A stretch of 64,000 nucleotides of DNA from Bacteroidota bacterium (GCA_030835135.1 JAUQWO010000083.1:1-64000), one strand, 5' to 3'; positions 40,535-51,464 are shown, numbered from the stretch's first letter. The notes: generated by a model not told the origin, from the sequence alone. Made by a program: numbers and translations.

Positions 40535-43500
40535 ATGAGCACGTTCGTCCACCTCCATAACCATTCGCACTATAGTCTTCTTGATGCCGCGACGCGGATC
40601 GATGACCTGATCCATGCCGCCGTGGCCGATGGGATGCCGGCGATCGCGTTGACCGATCACGGCGTGATGTTCGGCGCCCTCGAATTCTACAAGAAAGCGA
40701 AGAAGGCCGGGATCAAGCCGATCATCGGGATGGAGGCGTACATCGTCACCAAGGGGAGCCGTCTCGAGAAGAGTCTGCAGCAGACGGAAGGAGGGGGGCG
40801 GCGCGGTGCCTACCACCATATCGTCCTCCTTGCCAAGAACGCGACGGGCTACCAGAACCTCATCAAGCTCTGCTCCATCGGGCATCTCGAAGGGTTCTAC
40901 TACAAGCCGCGGATCGATACCGAAGTGCTCCGGCGGCACCACGAAGGGATCATCGCTCTTTCCGCGTGTGCGGGGGGGGTCGTCTCTGCCCATCTCGCCA
41001 ACGGCAACGACCAGGAAGCCCTCGAGGCCGCGGAGATCTACAAGGATATCTTCGGCGACGACTTCTACATCGAGATCCAGGACCACGGCATCGACCGTGA
41101 GGCCACCATCCGTCAGAAGGCCCCCGTGCTGGCACGGAAGCTCGGGCTCAAGCTCGTGGCAACGAACGACATCCACTACATGAAGCAGGCGGATGCCATC
41201 GCCCACAATGTCCTGCTCCTCATCCCCGACTCGACCGGTGGGGGAACCACCGATTATACTCAACTGCGGTATCAGACGGACCAGGCGTACTTCAAGACCA
41301 GCAAGGAGATGGCGGAGCTGTTCAAAGAATGGCCTGATGCCATCAGCAACACGCTGGAGATCGCGGAGAAGTGCAACCTCGAGCTGAAGCTTGGCGAGAA
41401 CCACATGCCGCGCTTCCCGATCCCGGAAGAGGTGGGGGTCAAGACGCTGCCCGAGTACTTCGAGCTGCTTGCACGTCAGGGGTTTGCCAACCGGTATCCG
41501 GATGCAACGCAGCCGATGAAGGAACGTCTGGACCACGAGATCGCCGTCATTACGAAGATGGGATACTCGGGGTACTTCCTCATCGTGGCGGATTTCATCC
41601 GGGCGGCGAGGGAGATGGGCGTTGCGGTGGGCCCGGGGCGCGGGAGCGCGGCCGGGAGCATCGTGTCGTATGCCCTCGGGATCACGAACGTCGATCCGTT
41701 GAAGTACGACCTGCTCTTCGAGCGCTTCCTCAATCCCGAACGCGTGAGCATGCCCGATATCGACGTCGACTTTGCGGACGAGAAGCGCGAGCAGGTGATC
41801 CAGTACGTCCGGGACAAATACGGCGCCGAGTCGGTCTCCCAGATCATCACCTTCGGTACGCTGTCCGCCCGGGCCGTTCTGAAGGACGTCGGGCGGGTAC
41901 TCGGCATCCCCCTGAGCACTGTCGAGTCCGTGACCAAGCTGATCCCGGTGGAGCAGGGAAAGGTGCGGCCGCTCAAGGAAGCCATCGAGACGATCCCTGA
42001 GCTGAAATGGGTCAGGGACAGTGATGATCCGAAGATACGGACGCTGGTTGAAGTATCGCTGACCCTGGAAGGATTGAACCGGGGCGCGGGCATGCATGCG
42101 GCGGGGGTCGTGATCGCACCAGGAGTGATCAGCGACTATGTGCCGTTGTACCGGACCCCGCAGACCGAGGTGATGACGCAGTACAACATGAAGGACCTCG
42201 AGGCGGCCGGGCTCCTCAAGATGGACTTCCTCGGGCTCCGCACGCTGTCGGTGATGGAGAACGCGCTCCGGATGATCCGTGAGAACCACGGGGTGGCCAT
42301 CGATCTCGACACCCTGCGGGAAGATGATACCGAGACGTTCGCGTTGTTCACCCGGGGCGATACGGTCGCGGTGTTCCAATTCGAAAGTTCCGGCATGCGC
42401 GACTGGATGCGGAAGCTGAAGCCCACGTGCATCAGCGACCTTGTCGCCATGAATGCCCTGTACCGGCCGGGACCGATGGAGATGATCGGCGACTTCATCG
42501 CACGCAAGCACGGGCAGCAGAAGATCTCGTATCCGCATCCCAAGCTCGAACCGATCCTGAAGGAGACCTACGGGGTCATCGTGTATCAGGAGCAGGTGAT
42601 GAAGATCGCGAGCGAGATCGCCGGGTTGTCGCTCGCCAAAGCGGACCTGATGCGGCGCGCGATGGGGAAGAAGGACGCCAAGCTGATGGCGGACATGAAG
42701 AAGGAGTTCGTCGACGGCGCGGTGCGCCTGGAGGTCCCGAAGAAGGCCGCCGAGGACATCTTCGACCTCATCGAGAAGTTCGCGAAATACGGCTTCAACA
42801 AATCGCATAGCGTCGCGTACTCCGTGATCGCGTATCAGACCGCGTATCTGAAAGCCCACTATCCCGCGGAGTACATGGCGGCGACGCTCACATCGGAGAT
42901 CGGGGACACGGACAAGATCGTCCCCCTCATCGACGATTGCCGCCGTGCCGGCATCCGTGTGCTCCCGCCGGACATCAACGAGAGCGGGAAGGACTTCACC
43001 GTTGTCGGTGGTGTGATCCGGTTCGGCCTGGTCGCGATCAAGGGTGTCGGCGGCAGCGCGATCGAGAGTGTCGTCACCGCGCGCACGAAGGACGGGCCGT
43101 TCACGAACGTCTATGATTTCTGCCGGCGGGCCGATCTCCGTCTCGTGAACAAGAAGTGCCTGGAGAGTCTGGTTCAGGCGGGAGCGTTCGACGCCACCGG
43201 CGGCGGACGTGCGCAGATCTTCGAGAGCATCGAACGCGCGATGCAGTACGGGCAGGGCATGCAGGCCCAGGCCGAGCGCGGACAGGAGTCGCTCTTTGAC
43301 ACGCCCGGGACGTCGGCGAAGCCGGAGGTGAGCACGCCGCCGCTTGCCGATGTGCCCTCCTGGCCGGAGATGGAGAAGCTCGCGCGCGAGAAAAGCGTGA
43401 TCGGACTGTACGTGTCCGGCCACCCGCTCCTGAAATTCGAACGCGAGGTGGAGGAGTTCGCGACCGTCCGTCTCGGCGACCCTTCGGGGTTCACGAACCT

Positions 43501-44065
43501 TGCCGGTGTCCGGGCCTGCGGGATCATCACCGCGATCCGCCGCAAGGTGGACAAGCGGAACAACACGATGGCGTTCGTGACCATCGAGGATTTCAGCGGT
43601 AAGGCGGACTGCATCGTGTTCTCCGATCCCTTCACGAAATACCAGTCGATCATCCAGCCCGATGCGATGGTGCTGGTGGTGGGGAAGGGTGAACTCAACG
43701 GTGACGCCCTCCGCATCATCGTCACCGATGTGTATCCGATCGAGAAGGTGCGCGAGCGGTTCGCGCGCAGCGTCATCCTGTCGCTCCACGTGGATGCGGT
43801 ACGGGACCAGACGATCAAGGAATTGCGAGCGCTGCTCGAACAACACCGCGGGAACTGCCCCTGCTACCTGAATGTTCAGGGATTGCCCGCGCCACAGATG
43901 TTCGCCGCCCCCAGGTATGGCGTGGATCCGTCCGCGCGCTTCCAGGAGGCGGTCACACGGGTGCTCGGAACGGACGCCGTGCGCTTCGTCGGAGAAGTCC
44001 AAACGTCACACGAACATGCAGGGAAGAGCAATGAAGCCTATCGTCGTCACCGACAGCACGTTTGA
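40535..44065 (+). CDS. dnaE: DNA polymerase III alpha subunit
   Basis: 1176-residue replicative polymerase. Seen: an N-terminal PHP domain ([30 protein letters not shown]), the C-family polymerase catalytic acids in [13 protein letters not shown] near residue 405, [10 protein letters not shown] near 368, [17 protein letters not shown] near 615, [10 protein letters not shown] near 685, a helix-hairpin-helix region near 840, and an OB-fold ([14 protein letters not shown]) near 1020. Length is usual for DnaE1. ATG start with promoter 30 bases upstream. Its last 35 bases overlap trxA in another frame, giving a basic tail ([10 protein letters not shown]) unlike the rest of the protein. Confidence 0.95.
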   Translation: MSTFVHLHNHSHYSLLDAATRIDDLIHAAVADGMPAIALTDHGVMFGALEFYKKAKKAGIKPIIGMEAYIVTKGSRLEKSLQQTEGGGRRGAYHHIVLLAKNATGYQNLIKLCSIGHLEGFYYKPRIDTEVLRRHHEGIIALSACAGGVVSAHLANGNDQEALEAAEIYKDIFGDDFYIEIQDHGIDREATIRQKAPVLARKLGLKLVATNDIHYMKQADAIAHNVLLLIPDSTGGGTTDYTQLRYQTDQAYFKTSKEMAELFKEWPDAISNTLEIAEKCNLELKLGENHMPRFPIPEEVGVKTLPEYFELLARQGFANRYPDATQPMKERLDHEIAVITKMGYSGYFLIVADFIRAAREMGVAVGPGRGSAAGSIVSYALGITNVDPLKYDLLFERFLNPERVSMPDIDVDFADEKREQVIQYVRDKYGAESVSQIITFGTLSARAVLKDVGRVLGIPLSTVESVTKLIPVEQGKVRPLKEAIETIPELKWVRDSDDPKIRTLVEVSLTLEGLNRGAGMHAAGVVIAPGVISDYVPLYRTPQTEVMTQYNMKDLEAAGLLKMDFLGLRTLSVMENALRMIRENHGVAIDLDTLREDDTETFALFTRGDTVAVFQFESSGMRDWMRKLKPTCISDLVAMNALYRPGPMEMIGDFIARKHGQQKISYPHPKLEPILKETYGVIVYQEQVMKIASEIAGLSLAKADLMRRAMGKKDAKLMADMKKEFVDGAVRLEVPKKAAEDIFDLIEKFAKYGFNKSHSVAYSVIAYQTAYLKAHYPAEYMAATLTSEIGDTDKIVPLIDDCRRAGIRVLPPDINESGKDFTVVGGVIRFGLVAIKGVGGSAIESVVTARTKDGPFTNVYDFCRRADLRLVNKKCLESLVQAGAFDATGGGRAQIFESIERAMQYGQGMQAQAERGQESLFDTPGTSAKPEVSTPPLADVPSWPEMEKLAREKSVIGLYVSGHPLLKFEREVEEFATVRLGDPSGFTNLAGVRACGIITAIRRKVDKRNNTMAFVTIEDFSGKADCIVFSDPFTKYQSIIQPDAMVLVVGKGELNGDALRIIVTDVYPIEKVRERFARSVILSLHVDAVRDQTIKELRALLEQHRGNCPCYLNVQGLPAPQMFAAPRYGVDPSARFQEAVTRVLGTDAVRFVGEVQTSHEHAGKSNEAYRRHRQHV

Positions 44066-44354
44066 AGCAGAGGTGTTGAAGTCCCCCGTTCCGGTCCTCG
44101 TCGATTTCTGGGCCGTCTGGTGTGGTCCCTGCAAGATGATCGCACCGGTGGTGGAGGAACTCGCCGCTGAATACGACGGCAAACTCAAGGTCGTGAAACT
44201 CGATGTGGACGGCAATCCCGATACATCCATGAAGTATGCGATCCGCAGCATCCCGACCCTCATGCTGTTCAAGGGAGGCTCCGTGGCGGAACAGATCATC
44301 GGTGCCGTGCCGAAACGGAGTCTGGTCGACAAGCTGGCACCCCATGTCGCCTGA
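44031..44354 (+). CDS. trxA: Thioredoxin
   Basis: 107-residue cytosolic disulfide reductase. Seen: [24 protein letters not shown] with the active-site WCGPC at about residues 30-34, then [28 protein letters not shown] with the cis-Pro near 75. ATG at 44031 with GGGAAG upstream, located inside the 3' end of dnaE in a different frame, so its translation is probably coupled to dnaE. It overlaps the next thioredoxin-fold gene by 11 bases. Complete, standard length. Confidence 0.93.
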   Translation: MKPIVVTDSTFEAEVLKSPVPVLVDFWAVWCGPCKMIAPVVEELAAEYDGKLKVVKLDVDGNPDTSMKYAIRSIPTLMLFKGGSVAEQIIGAVPKRSLVDKLAPHVA

Positions 44355-44964
44355 TGCCGGGTGTGCCGAGGCCGGGGTCGCGGCACGCTTCCGTGCGGCA
44401 CAGACATATGCGGCGTATGAAGAAGGGTTAAGGGTGTATGATGCGACGCCCCTGCCGGACGGCGCATCGGCAGACGACCGGGGGCACAAGTCATACGCAG
44501 CGATCAATCTCCAGCGCGCCTCCCGTATCGCCCGTAGCTACACGCCCGGCGGGGAGATCACCGCGGCAGTACAGGCACTGCCCGGACCCCAGTTGTGGGG
44601 TGTGCTGTCGGAAGTGTGGTGCGGAGATTCCGCGCAGGTCATTCCGTACCTTGCGCGCATCGCAGCCATCCGTGGGGACATCACATTCCGCGTGATCGTG
44701 CGGGACGAGAATCCGGATATCATGAACCGCTATCTCACGAACGGCACGCGCAGCATCCCGAAGCTCATCGTGTGGAATGCATGCGCGGAGGAACTCTTCA
44801 CGTGGGGTCCCCGCCCGGCGGGTGCCCAGGCGGTGGTCGATGAAGCATTGGCGGCCTGTGTACCGAAGCCTGAACGACTCGAGCGGCTTCACCTGTGGTA
44901 TGGCCGCGATCGGGGGAAAAGCATCGAAGCGGAGATCGCCGCGCTCCTGCGCAGCGTCCGCTGA
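44344..44964 (+). CDS. Thioredoxin-fold protein (Thioredoxin_9-like)
   Basis: 206-residue protein of a less known thioredoxin-fold family. Seen: an N-terminal helical part ([25 protein letters not shown]), then [24 protein letters not shown] near residue 98, where the active-site CxxC is replaced by a single-Cys WCGDS, and [12 protein letters not shown] with the cis-Pro near 138. One catalytic Cys means it cannot act as a classic dithiol reductase; monothiol exchange or a non-redox role is possible. ATG inside trxA's end, 11-base overlap, hence co-translated. The stop is followed by a strong hairpin. Confidence 0.75.
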   Translation: MSPDAGCAEAGVAARFRAAQTYAAYEEGLRVYDATPLPDGASADDRGHKSYAAINLQRASRIARSYTPGGEITAAVQALPGPQLWGVLSEVWCGDSAQVIPYLARIAAIRGDITFRVIVRDENPDIMNRYLTNGTRSIPKLIVWNACAEELFTWGPRPAGAQAVVDEALAACVPKPERLERLHLWYGRDRGKSIEAEIAALLRSVR

Positions 44965-44980
44965 GGTCCGCAGGGTACAA

Positions 44981-45016
44981 CGAGGCCCGTTCCGTGTGTT
45001 CGCGGAACGGGCCTCG
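44981..45016. terminator. Bidirectional hairpin between trx cluster and plsC
   Basis: Perfect 14-base arms CGAGGCCCGTTCCG (44981-44994) and CGGAACGGGCCTCG (45003-45016) with an eight-base loop, between convergent genes. No T-run on either strand. Confidence 0.7.
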
Positions 45017-45067
45017 ATGCGTTGCGCCATCATGCGTGTGGAACGGTGAAGCGTCGCGGTCTGCGGT

Positions 45068-45850
45068 CTACGTGACCCCGACGGCGCGTGTCATGGCAAG
45101 TGCATCGACCTGATCATCGGCGACACCGCGGCGCCGTGCGATCTCATGGATGATCGCTCCCCGCACCCGGTCGCGCAGTTCCGGGAGCTGTGCCTGCGTC
45201 AGGCCTTCGGTCGGCACGGGATCGAGCACGTGCACGTGGATGTCGCTCGGAGTACCGAAGCGCCAGCTGTGTTTCGGCAACGCATTCGATGAACCCTCGA
45301 CCGCGATGGGCAGGATCGGCGTCTGTGTCCGGATCGCGAGATGGAATGCGCCGTCGGAGAACCGGCCGACGCGCCCGTCCGGAGAACGGGTCCCTTCGGG
45401 AAAGAACATCACGGGGCACCGCTGCTCGAGATATTGCGCAGCACGGATGATCGTCCGCGCTCCGCTCCGCGCGTCCCGGCGGTCGACACTGATGTCGCCG
45501 GCGAGTGTCATCATCCATCCCACGACCGGTATCGTGAACAGTTCCTTCTTGCCGATCCATTTCATCTCCCAGGGGATGTGCGAGATGAGGGGGATGTCGG
45601 CGAGCGACTGGTGGTTGCTGACGACCACGAACGGTGTGTGTTCCCGGGGGACGGTGAATCCGGTCACGTGCAACTGCCAGAGGGGGTTGACCTTTGTCAT
45701 GGCGACGCCGAGGTTCCTGAACCAGCGTCCGGTGATGAAGCGCACCGGGTTGCGGTCGAAGAGACGAATGAGCCCGAGCAGCGGGAGCCACAGGATGATC
45801 AGGAGGGACACGGCGAACCAGACCCACGCAGAACGAAGCACAGTAAGCAT
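45068..45850 (-). CDS. plsC: 1-acyl-sn-glycerol-3-phosphate acyltransferase
   Basis: 260-residue inner-membrane acyltransferase making phosphatidic acid. Seen: a hydrophobic N-terminal helix (WVWFAVSLLIILWLPLLGLI), the HX4D catalytic motif in SNHQSLADIPL near residue 79, KWIGKKELF near 98, the glycerolphosphate-binding FPEGTRSPDGR near 150, and LPIAVEGSSNALP near 180. ATG start with a promoter of the shared type about 45 bases upstream. No other lipid gene is adjacent. Confidence 0.9.
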   Translation of the reverse strand: MLTVLRSAWVWFAVSLLIILWLPLLGLIRLFDRNPVRFITGRWFRNLGVAMTKVNPLWQLHVTGFTVPREHTPFVVVSNHQSLADIPLISHIPWEMKWIGKKELFTIPVVGWMMTLAGDISVDRRDARSGARTIIRAAQYLEQRCPVMFFPEGTRSPDGRVGRFSDGAFHLAIRTQTPILPIAVEGSSNALPKHSWRFGTPSDIHVHVLDPVPTEGLTQAQLPELRDRVRGAIIHEIARRRGVADDQVDALAMTRAVGVT

Positions 45851-45895
45851 CAGAGGTTCCTCTCACAACAGCACGATGGTCAGTGAATGGGTCAA

Positions 45896-45924
45896 TGTAC
45901 CACGGACGATCGCGGGAATCAAGG
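45896..45924 (-). promoter_or_regulatory. Promoter of plsC
   Basis: Minus-strand TTGATT (45924-45919), 17-base spacer, TACATT (45901-45896) followed by G; about 46 bases before the plsC ATG. Confidence 0.65.
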
Positions 45925-46087
45925 CAACGAATCTGCTTCGAATAGAAACGTATGTGAGGCAACGGGGGCACGGGTCCGCCCTGCGTGGCGGACATCCGCG
46001 CTGTTCACCGGCGCGTCACGGACATCCTGATGCAGGAGGAGGCGACCGATCCCGTGCAGCCGCTTGTCTCCGTGCATCCGTAACCCC

Positions 46088-46116
46088 TTGCCAAGATTGA
46101 TACTTCGTCGTATCTT
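46088..46116 (+). promoter_or_regulatory. Promoter of htpX
   Basis: TTGCCA (46088-46093), 17-base spacer, TATCTT (46111-46116) followed by G. It leaves a leader of about 110 bases before the htpX ATG. The spacer and -10 also form an imperfect hairpin (CCAAG...CTTGG). Confidence 0.6.
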
Positions 46117-46231
46117 GGTCCGTTGAACTTCCCTCGTTCCATGGTTGTTGAAAGGGGAGCCCCGATGCATCCCTTCATCGAAAATAGCCGGGTCTGCGTG
46201 TAGAACGTACAGGACGTATCAGGAGAAGACT

Positions 46232-47089
46232 ATGAATACCACGAAAACTGTGTTTCTGATGGCGGTCATGACCGTGCTGCTGGTCTTTGCCGGTAGTCTG
46301 CTCGGCGGCAAGAGCGGGATGATGATCGCGTTCGTCATGGCGCTCGTCATGAACGTTGGTTCGTACTGGTTCAGCGACAAGATCGTCCTGCGCATGTACG
46401 GGGGGCAGGAACTCACGCGGTCGGATGCGCCCGAACTTTTTCAGATCACGGAGGAACTCGCTGCGCGTGGCGGTTTACCGATGCCGAAAGTGTACCTCAT
46501 CCGCGGGGACCAGCCGAACGCATTCGCGACCGGGCGCGATCCGGCTCATGCCGCCGTGGCGGTGACCGAAGGCATCATGCGCATGCTGTCGCGCGATGAA
46601 CTCCGTGGCGTGATCGCGCACGAACTCGCGCACGTCAAGCACCGCGATATCCTTATTGGCACCATCGCGGCAACGATGGCCGGGGCGATCAGTATGCTGG
46701 CGAATATGGCGCAGTGGGCAATGATCTTCGGCGGCGGCCGCAGCTCCGATGACCGCGAAGGCGGCAGCCCGATCGCAGGCCTGGTCATGATGATCGTTGC
46801 GCCGTTCGCTGCCATGCTGATCCAGATGGCGATCTCGCGGTCACGGGAATTCATGGCGGATGCAGGCGGGGCGGAAATGGCGGGCGATCCGATGGGTCTC
46901 GCGGGTGCCTTGCGCAAGCTCGAAGCCCGCGCGCATCAGATCCCGATGCATGCGTCCCCGAGTACCGCACACATGTTCATCGTGAACCCCCTGAGCGGGG
47001 GCGGGATCATGAAACTCTTCAGCACGCATCCTCCGATGGAAGAGCGCATCGCACGCCTCGAGGCCATGGCCTACGGGCGCGCACAATGA
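46232..47089 (+). CDS. htpX: Membrane zinc protease HtpX
   Basis: 285-residue M48B inner-membrane protease that degrades misfolded membrane proteins. Seen: two N-terminal hydrophobic helices ([38 protein letters not shown]), [17 protein letters not shown] near residue 88, zinc-binding [10 protein letters not shown] near 130, further hydrophobic segments at 148-165 and 180-200, and [17 protein letters not shown] near 206 with the third zinc ligand. Length is the family norm. ATG with AGGAGA six bases upstream. Stop overlaps the ATPase start by ATGA. Confidence 0.92.
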   Translation: MNTTKTVFLMAVMTVLLVFAGSLLGGKSGMMIAFVMALVMNVGSYWFSDKIVLRMYGGQELTRSDAPELFQITEELAARGGLPMPKVYLIRGDQPNAFATGRDPAHAAVAVTEGIMRMLSRDELRGVIAHELAHVKHRDILIGTIAATMAGAISMLANMAQWAMIFGGGRSSDDREGGSPIAGLVMMIVAPFAAMLIQMAISRSREFMADAGGAEMAGDPMGLAGALRKLEARAHQIPMHASPSTAHMFIVNPLSGGGIMKLFSTHPPMEERIARLEAMAYGRAQ

Positions 47090-49851
47090 CGGCAGCGCCG
47101 GGCGTCGCGCAGATCGGCACCAGAGAGGGCACACAACGGACCGGCCCCGTGTGGCATACCGTCACTGCTGACGACGCCCTCATGCGCGTGGGGTCCGGCG
47201 CCGATGGGCTCCACCCCGACGAGGCCGCCCGCCGCCTGGCCACGGACGGTCCGAATGAACTCCCCCGGTCGAAACAGGAATCCGTCGTCGTCCTCTTTCT
47301 CCGGCAGTTCGCGAGCATCCTCATCCTCACGCTGTTCGCCGCGGCCGGGATCTCTGCGTTCATGGGCGAATGGATAGAAGCGATCGCGATCCTCGTCATC
47401 GTTGTCCTGGCCGGGATCGTTGGTTTCATCCAGGAATATCAGGCGGAGCGGGCGCTCGAGGCTCTCCAGCGCCTCGCGGCCCCGAATGCCACCGTTCGGC
47501 GTGACGGCACGGACCGGATCGTGCCGGCCCGCGAGATCGTCCCCGGCGATGTCATCGTTCTGAAGACCGGGGACGCGATCCCGGCCGATGCCCGGATCAT
47601 CGACGCACCACACCTGGAAGTGGACGAGTCCACGCTCACCGGGGAATCGCTTGCTACCCGCAAGACAACGATGCCGATCGAGGGCGACCACCTGCCACTC
47701 GGTGACCGGACCAATATGGTCTATAGCGGGACGTCGGTCGTGCAAGGGCGCGGGATCGCCGTGGTGGTCGGGACGGGAGGGGCGACGGAGTTCGGGAGGA
47801 TCGCGGCGTTGTTGCAGGGGACTGCCGAGACCAGGACGCCCTTGCAGGTCGTGCTCGACAAACTCGGACGAACGCTGGGGATCGTGTCTTTCGTCCTCGC
47901 TGCTGCCATGAGCGGACTCGGTCTCCTGCAGGGATATCCGTTGCTGCAGATGTTCATCTGGGGTGTGGCGATCGCGGTCGCCGTGATCCCCGAAGCGTTG
48001 CCCGCCGTGGTCACGATCACGCTCGCCCTGGGCGTCCGGCGCATGGCGACCCGACACGCACTCATCCGGAAACTTCCGGCGGTGGAAACGCTGGGAGCAA
48101 CGTCCATCATCTGTTCCGACAAGACCGGGACGCTCACCCAGAACGAGATGACCGTCCGCCGCATGGCCTCTGACGGGGTGCAGTACGAGATCACCGGGGC
48201 CGGCTTTGCACCAACGGGGTCATTCCTCACCGGGGGCAAAGCCATCACACCGCTGACCGAACCGGTGGTCAGACACGCGCTCGTGACGGGGATGTTGTGC
48301 AACGATGCGCTCCTCCGCGAGTCGGCGCCCGGCGGGTGGGTGATCATCGGAGACCCCACGGAGGGCGCGCTGGTGGTCGCGGCCGCAAAGGCCGGACTGG
48401 ATCATGCCGTGCTGTTGCAGGAGTATCCGCGTATCGATGAGATCCCGTTCACGTCAGAACGGAAATGCATGACCACCGTGCATACCGATGGTCAGGGTGT
48501 CCTCGTCTGCACCAAAGGAGCGCCGGAAGTGGTCCTCGCCATGTGCAGCAGGGAACACACGCACGCCGGCGATGTGGCTCTGGCCGGGGCGCGGGTGGAC
48601 CAGATCCTTCAGCAGGCGCGGGACATGGCGCAGGATGCACTCCGGGTGCTGGCACTCGCATACAAGCGAAGCGCCCCGCCGGGTTCCCGTGCGGAGGTGG
48701 AGGAGGCACTGGTCTTTGCCGGGCTCGTGGGCATCCAGGATCCGCCCCGCCGCGAGGTCTTCGATGCCATCCGTACCTGTACACAGGCGGGCATCCGCCC
48801 GGTGATGATCACCGGCGACCATCTTGTGACGGCGCTGGCGGTCGGGCGCGAACTCGGGATCCTGCGGGAAGGGGCCGGGGCCCTGGCCGGCGTGGACCTT
48901 GACACCATGTCGGATGAGCAACTTGCCGCCGCGGTGACGACGACCGATATCTTCGCACGGATCTCCCCGGAGCACAAACTCCGGATCGTGAACGCATTCC
49001 TGGGCCATGGGGAAGTGGTGGCGATGACGGGTGACGGCGTGAACGACGCGCCCTCGCTGAAGCGGGCGGACATCGGGGTGGCGATGGGGATCACCGGCAC
49101 GGATGTCAGCAAGGAAGCATCCGACATGATCCTGACCGACGACAATTTTGCGACGATCGTGGAGGCTGTCCGTGAAGGCCGCAGCATCTTCCAGAACATC
49201 AGGAAGTATCTGGTGTTCCTCCTGAGCGGCAACCTCGGCACGGTGCTGGCGCTGGTGATCGCGCTGCTTGCGGGCATGCCGTTGCCGCTCGCTGCCGTGC
49301 AGGTGCTCTTCATCAACTTCATCATGGACGGGCTCATCGCGATCGCGCTGGGCGTGGAACCCCCGGAGAGCGGGATCATGCGTCACCGCCCGCGTCACCG
49401 CACGGAGGGGATGCTGGACGCGAAGGCATTCTCGATGATCGGTGTGATCGGCGTGGTGATCGGGCTCGTGCCGCTGGGGGTGTACAAGGTCGCGCTGGAC
49501 CAGCAGATGCCCGTGCTGTATGCGATGACGCTCTTCTACTGGGCCCTCATCGCGTCGCGCCTGGTGAACGGTGTGAATTGCCGGTCGTTGACGGATTCCG
49601 TCGTACGCGGCCGGGCCTCACGGCATCCCAATCCCGTTCTGTACATCAGCATGGCGATCACCGTGGTGTTGACGGGGCTGACGATCTACGTGCCGGGGTT
49701 GAATGCGGTGTTCATGACAACGCCTCTGGCACCCGCGCATGCTGCCATCGTGCTGGGCGTGGCATTTCTGGTGCTGATCGCGGGGGAGGCGTTAAAGATG
49801 GTGCGGAAGCACGCGGCGGGAGGGGGCGTCCCCGTTCCCGCCGGCGGGTGA
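47086..49851 (+). CDS. P-type IIA cation-transporting ATPase (Ca2+ pump-like)
   Basis: 921-residue inner-membrane ion pump. Seen: an N-terminal cation-ATPase domain ([16 protein letters not shown]-like), ESTLTGES near residue 183, the TM4 ion-site sequence [14 protein letters not shown] near 300, phosphorylation motif [12 protein letters not shown] with Asp near 344, [11 protein letters not shown] near 485, [22 protein letters not shown] near 646, and TM5-6 with [17 protein letters not shown] near 745. The PEALP and NxxxD signatures fit calcium-type (SERCA/PMR-like) pumps, though Mn or Na transport is possible. It is co-translated with htpX by ATGA overlap, an unusual partnership that may reflect envelope stress. 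Confidence 0.88.
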   Translation: MTAAPGVAQIGTREGTQRTGPVWHTVTADDALMRVGSGADGLHPDEAARRLATDGPNELPRSKQESVVVLFLRQFASILILTLFAAAGISAFMGEWIEAIAILVIVVLAGIVGFIQEYQAERALEALQRLAAPNATVRRDGTDRIVPAREIVPGDVIVLKTGDAIPADARIIDAPHLEVDESTLTGESLATRKTTMPIEGDHLPLGDRTNMVYSGTSVVQGRGIAVVVGTGGATEFGRIAALLQGTAETRTPLQVVLDKLGRTLGIVSFVLAAAMSGLGLLQGYPLLQMFIWGVAIAVAVIPEALPAVVTITLALGVRRMATRHALIRKLPAVETLGATSIICSDKTGTLTQNEMTVRRMASDGVQYEITGAGFAPTGSFLTGGKAITPLTEPVVRHALVTGMLCNDALLRESAPGGWVIIGDPTEGALVVAAAKAGLDHAVLLQEYPRIDEIPFTSERKCMTTVHTDGQGVLVCTKGAPEVVLAMCSREHTHAGDVALAGARVDQILQQARDMAQDALRVLALAYKRSAPPGSRAEVEEALVFAGLVGIQDPPRREVFDAIRTCTQAGIRPVMITGDHLVTALAVGRELGILREGAGALAGVDLDTMSDEQLAAAVTTTDIFARISPEHKLRIVNAFLGHGEVVAMTGDGVNDAPSLKRADIGVAMGITGTDVSKEASDMILTDDNFATIVEAVREGRSIFQNIRKYLVFLLSGNLGTVLALVIALLAGMPLPLAAVQVLFINFIMDGLIAIALGVEPPESGIMRHRPRHRTEGMLDAKAFSMIGVIGVVIGLVPLGVYKVALDQQMPVLYAMTLFYWALIASRLVNGVNCRSLTDSVVRGRASRHPNPVLYISMAITVVLTGLTIYVPGLNAVFMTTPLAPAHAAIVLGVAFLVLIAGEALKMVRKHAAGGGVPVPAGG

Positions 49852-49867
49852 TCATGGTGCGGTTCGG

Positions 49868-50788
49868 CTAGGCCTTACGGTTGCGCAGCCAGTCGATGGT
49901 CGCCGCAAAACCATCCTCGAGGGTGGTGGCAGGCGTGAACCCCAGCAGCGTGCGTGCGCGTGTCGTGTCGGCAAGGGAGTGCTTCACATCGCCTGCCCGC
50001 TCCCCGGCATGGACGATACGGCTCGAGGAACCGGTGATGCGTTTGAGCGTCTCGGCGAGCGCACGAACGCTCATGCTCTTGCCGCACGCGATGTTGTAGA
50101 TCCCGGTGGCGTTCCCCTCCGCTGCAGCGGCATTCGCGGCCACGATATCCTTGACGAAAATGAAGTCCCTGGTCTGCTCGCCGTCGCCATAGATCACCAG
50201 ATCTTCGTTGCGCAGGCACCGGTCGATGAAGATGGGGACGGCGGCGGCATACTGCGACTTCGGGTTCTGCCGCGGCCCGAAGACGTTGAAATAGCGGAGA
50301 CAGGTCACGGGCTGGTTGCCGTCCTCGGTGAACATGCGGGCATAGTACTCGTCGTCCAGCTTCGTGATGGCGTACGGGCTCCGGGGTTCCGGCAGCATGC
50401 TTTCGAGCTTGGGTACCACGGGGTTATTGCCATAGATGGCAGCGGAGGAGGAGATCACGACCTTGCGCACGCCGTTGGCGCGCGCGGCTTCGAGGACGTG
50501 CAGGGTGCCGAGGACGTTGATATCGACCGTCTCGCGGGGCTTCTCCATGGATTCAGGGACGCTGACCATCGCAGCGAGGTGGAACACATAGTCCACTCCC
50601 TTCATGAGCCGATGCACGAGCGCAGCGTCCGTCACGCTGCCTTCCACGATGCGGACGTTGAACCCGTCCAGGTTATGGCGGAACCCGGAACGAAAGCTGT
50701 CGAGGACCGTGACGTTCGCGGTGCGGTGGTAGTGTTCGACGATATGGCTTCCGATGAAGCCGGAACCGCCGGTCACGAGGATGTTCAT
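49868..50788 (-). CDS. NAD-dependent sugar-nucleotide epimerase/dehydratase
   Basis: 306-residue extended short-chain dehydrogenase, probably a UDP-glucose/UDP-N-acetylglucosamine 4-epimerase type enzyme for surface-glycan precursors. Seen: VTGGSGFIGSHIV near residue 5 (NAD binding), HLAAMVSVPES near 74, ISSSAAIYG near 117, the catalytic Tyr-x3-Lys in PYAITKLDDEYY near 142, and RYFNVFGPRQNPKSQYAAAVPIF near 168. ATG with GGAGA seven bases upstream; the open frame extends 37 codons further but overlaps the divergent marR gene. Substrate is a family-level inference. Confidence 0.85.
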   Translation of the reverse strand: MNILVTGGSGFIGSHIVEHYHRTANVTVLDSFRSGFRHNLDGFNVRIVEGSVTDAALVHRLMKGVDYVFHLAAMVSVPESMEKPRETVDINVLGTLHVLEAARANGVRKVVISSSAAIYGNNPVVPKLESMLPEPRSPYAITKLDDEYYARMFTEDGNQPVTCLRYFNVFGPRQNPKSQYAAAVPIFIDRCLRNEDLVIYGDGEQTRDFIFVKDIVAANAAAAEGNATGIYNIACGKSMSVRALAETLKRITGSSSRIVHAGERAGDVKHSLADTTRARTLLGFTPATTLEDGFAATIDWLRNRKA

Positions 50789-50897
50789 AGTATTCTCCGA
50801 TGTGCTCAGGAAGTTCGGGAAAATCCCCTGGAGATGCAACGGTACCCCGGTTCCCCGGGAGTTGCCGTGAGGGCACGGCGGACCAGAAGGAGAGATC

Positions 50898-51374
50898 ATG
50901 AGGTCGACCAGTCAGTACGGGCGTGCCGCGGAGCGGGCGCTGGGGATGTGGGTGAAGCTTGCGCGGGCGTTCGCGACGATGAGCCGTCTGACGGGGGAGG
51001 ATATCCGGCGCTATGGCCTGACGCAGGCGCAGTTCGGTGTGCTGGAGGCGCTCGGGCACAAGGGGCGGATGACGCTGGGTGATCTGGCGCACAAGAGCCT
51101 GTCGACGGGGGGGAACATGACCGTGGTCGTGAACAACCTGATGCGCTGCGGGCTGGTCAAGCGGACGGTCAGCACCCTGGACCGTCGCGTGGTGTATGTG
51201 GCATTGACGCCACGGGGGACGCGGTTGTTCCGGCGGATCTTCCCGCATCATGCGGCGGCCGTCGCGCGGATCGCCGCGGTGTTGTCTCCCGCGGACCAGG
51301 AGCGTCTGGGGGAGTTGCTCCGTGCCCTCGGCCGGGGGGCAGAGCAGGTGGGAAATACTTTAAATTTAAAATAA
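50898..51374 (+). CDS. MarR-family transcriptional regulator
   Basis: 158-residue dimeric winged-helix regulator. Seen: YGLTQAQFGVLEALGHKGRMTLGDLAHKSLSTGGNMTVVVNNLMRCGLVKRTVSTLDRRVVYVALTPRG-type MarR core from about residue 38 to 107, flanked by the dimerisation helices. ATG with AAGGAGAG six bases upstream. It diverges from the epimerase gene and is followed by yceI 90 bases on; the marR-yceI order is common, where the regulator controls the isoprenoid-binding protein. The last codons form the palindrome TTTAAATTTAAA. Confidence 0.9.
   Translation: MRSTSQYGRAAERALGMWVKLARAFATMSRLTGEDIRRYGLTQAQFGVLEALGHKGRMTLGDLAHKSLSTGGNMTVVVNNLMRCGLVKRTVSTLDRRVVYVALTPRGTRLFRRIFPHHAAAVARIAAVLSPADQERLGELLRALGRGAEQVGNTLNLK
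51359..51370. promoter_or_regulatory. AT palindrome TTTAAATTTAAA at the end of marR
   Basis: 12-base perfect palindrome spanning the last marR codons, 95 bases before the yceI start. MarR proteins bind AT-rich palindromes, so this may be an operator for yceI; alternatively it reflects codons for Leu-Asn-Leu-Lys. No clear -35 is nearby. Confidence 0.35.
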
Positions 51375-51464
51375 TCGGTCGGGAGCGGAACTCGCCCCCG
51401 CGCCCCGGCGTTCCATAGGCAGATCGGTACCATGACCATTCAGCCATCGTTCAGGAGTCTGCCC

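Larger units (their letters stand above)
45851..46231. other. Divergent intergenic region plsC / htpX
   Basis: 381 bases without a convincing gene. It holds the plsC promoter (45896-45924), a hairpin TCCGCC-CTGCGT-GGCGGA near 45975, the htpX promoter (46088-46116), and a leader of about 110 bases for htpX. The leader includes an ATG frame of 20 codons (46141-46203) whose inner ATG at 46165 follows AAAGGGGAG; it could be a leader peptide. Confidence 0.5.

Noticed and set aside
40487-44002. 1171-codon open frame antisense to dnaE
   Set aside because: It is a mirror of the real gene: GC-rich third positions leave the opposite strand open. The translation is Arg/His/Asp-rich without domains, and dnaE itself has all catalytic motifs.
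45919-46170. 83-codon minus-strand frame between plsC and htpX
   Set aside because: It contains the htpX promoter, lacks a ribosome site and has no similarity to any family I recognise.
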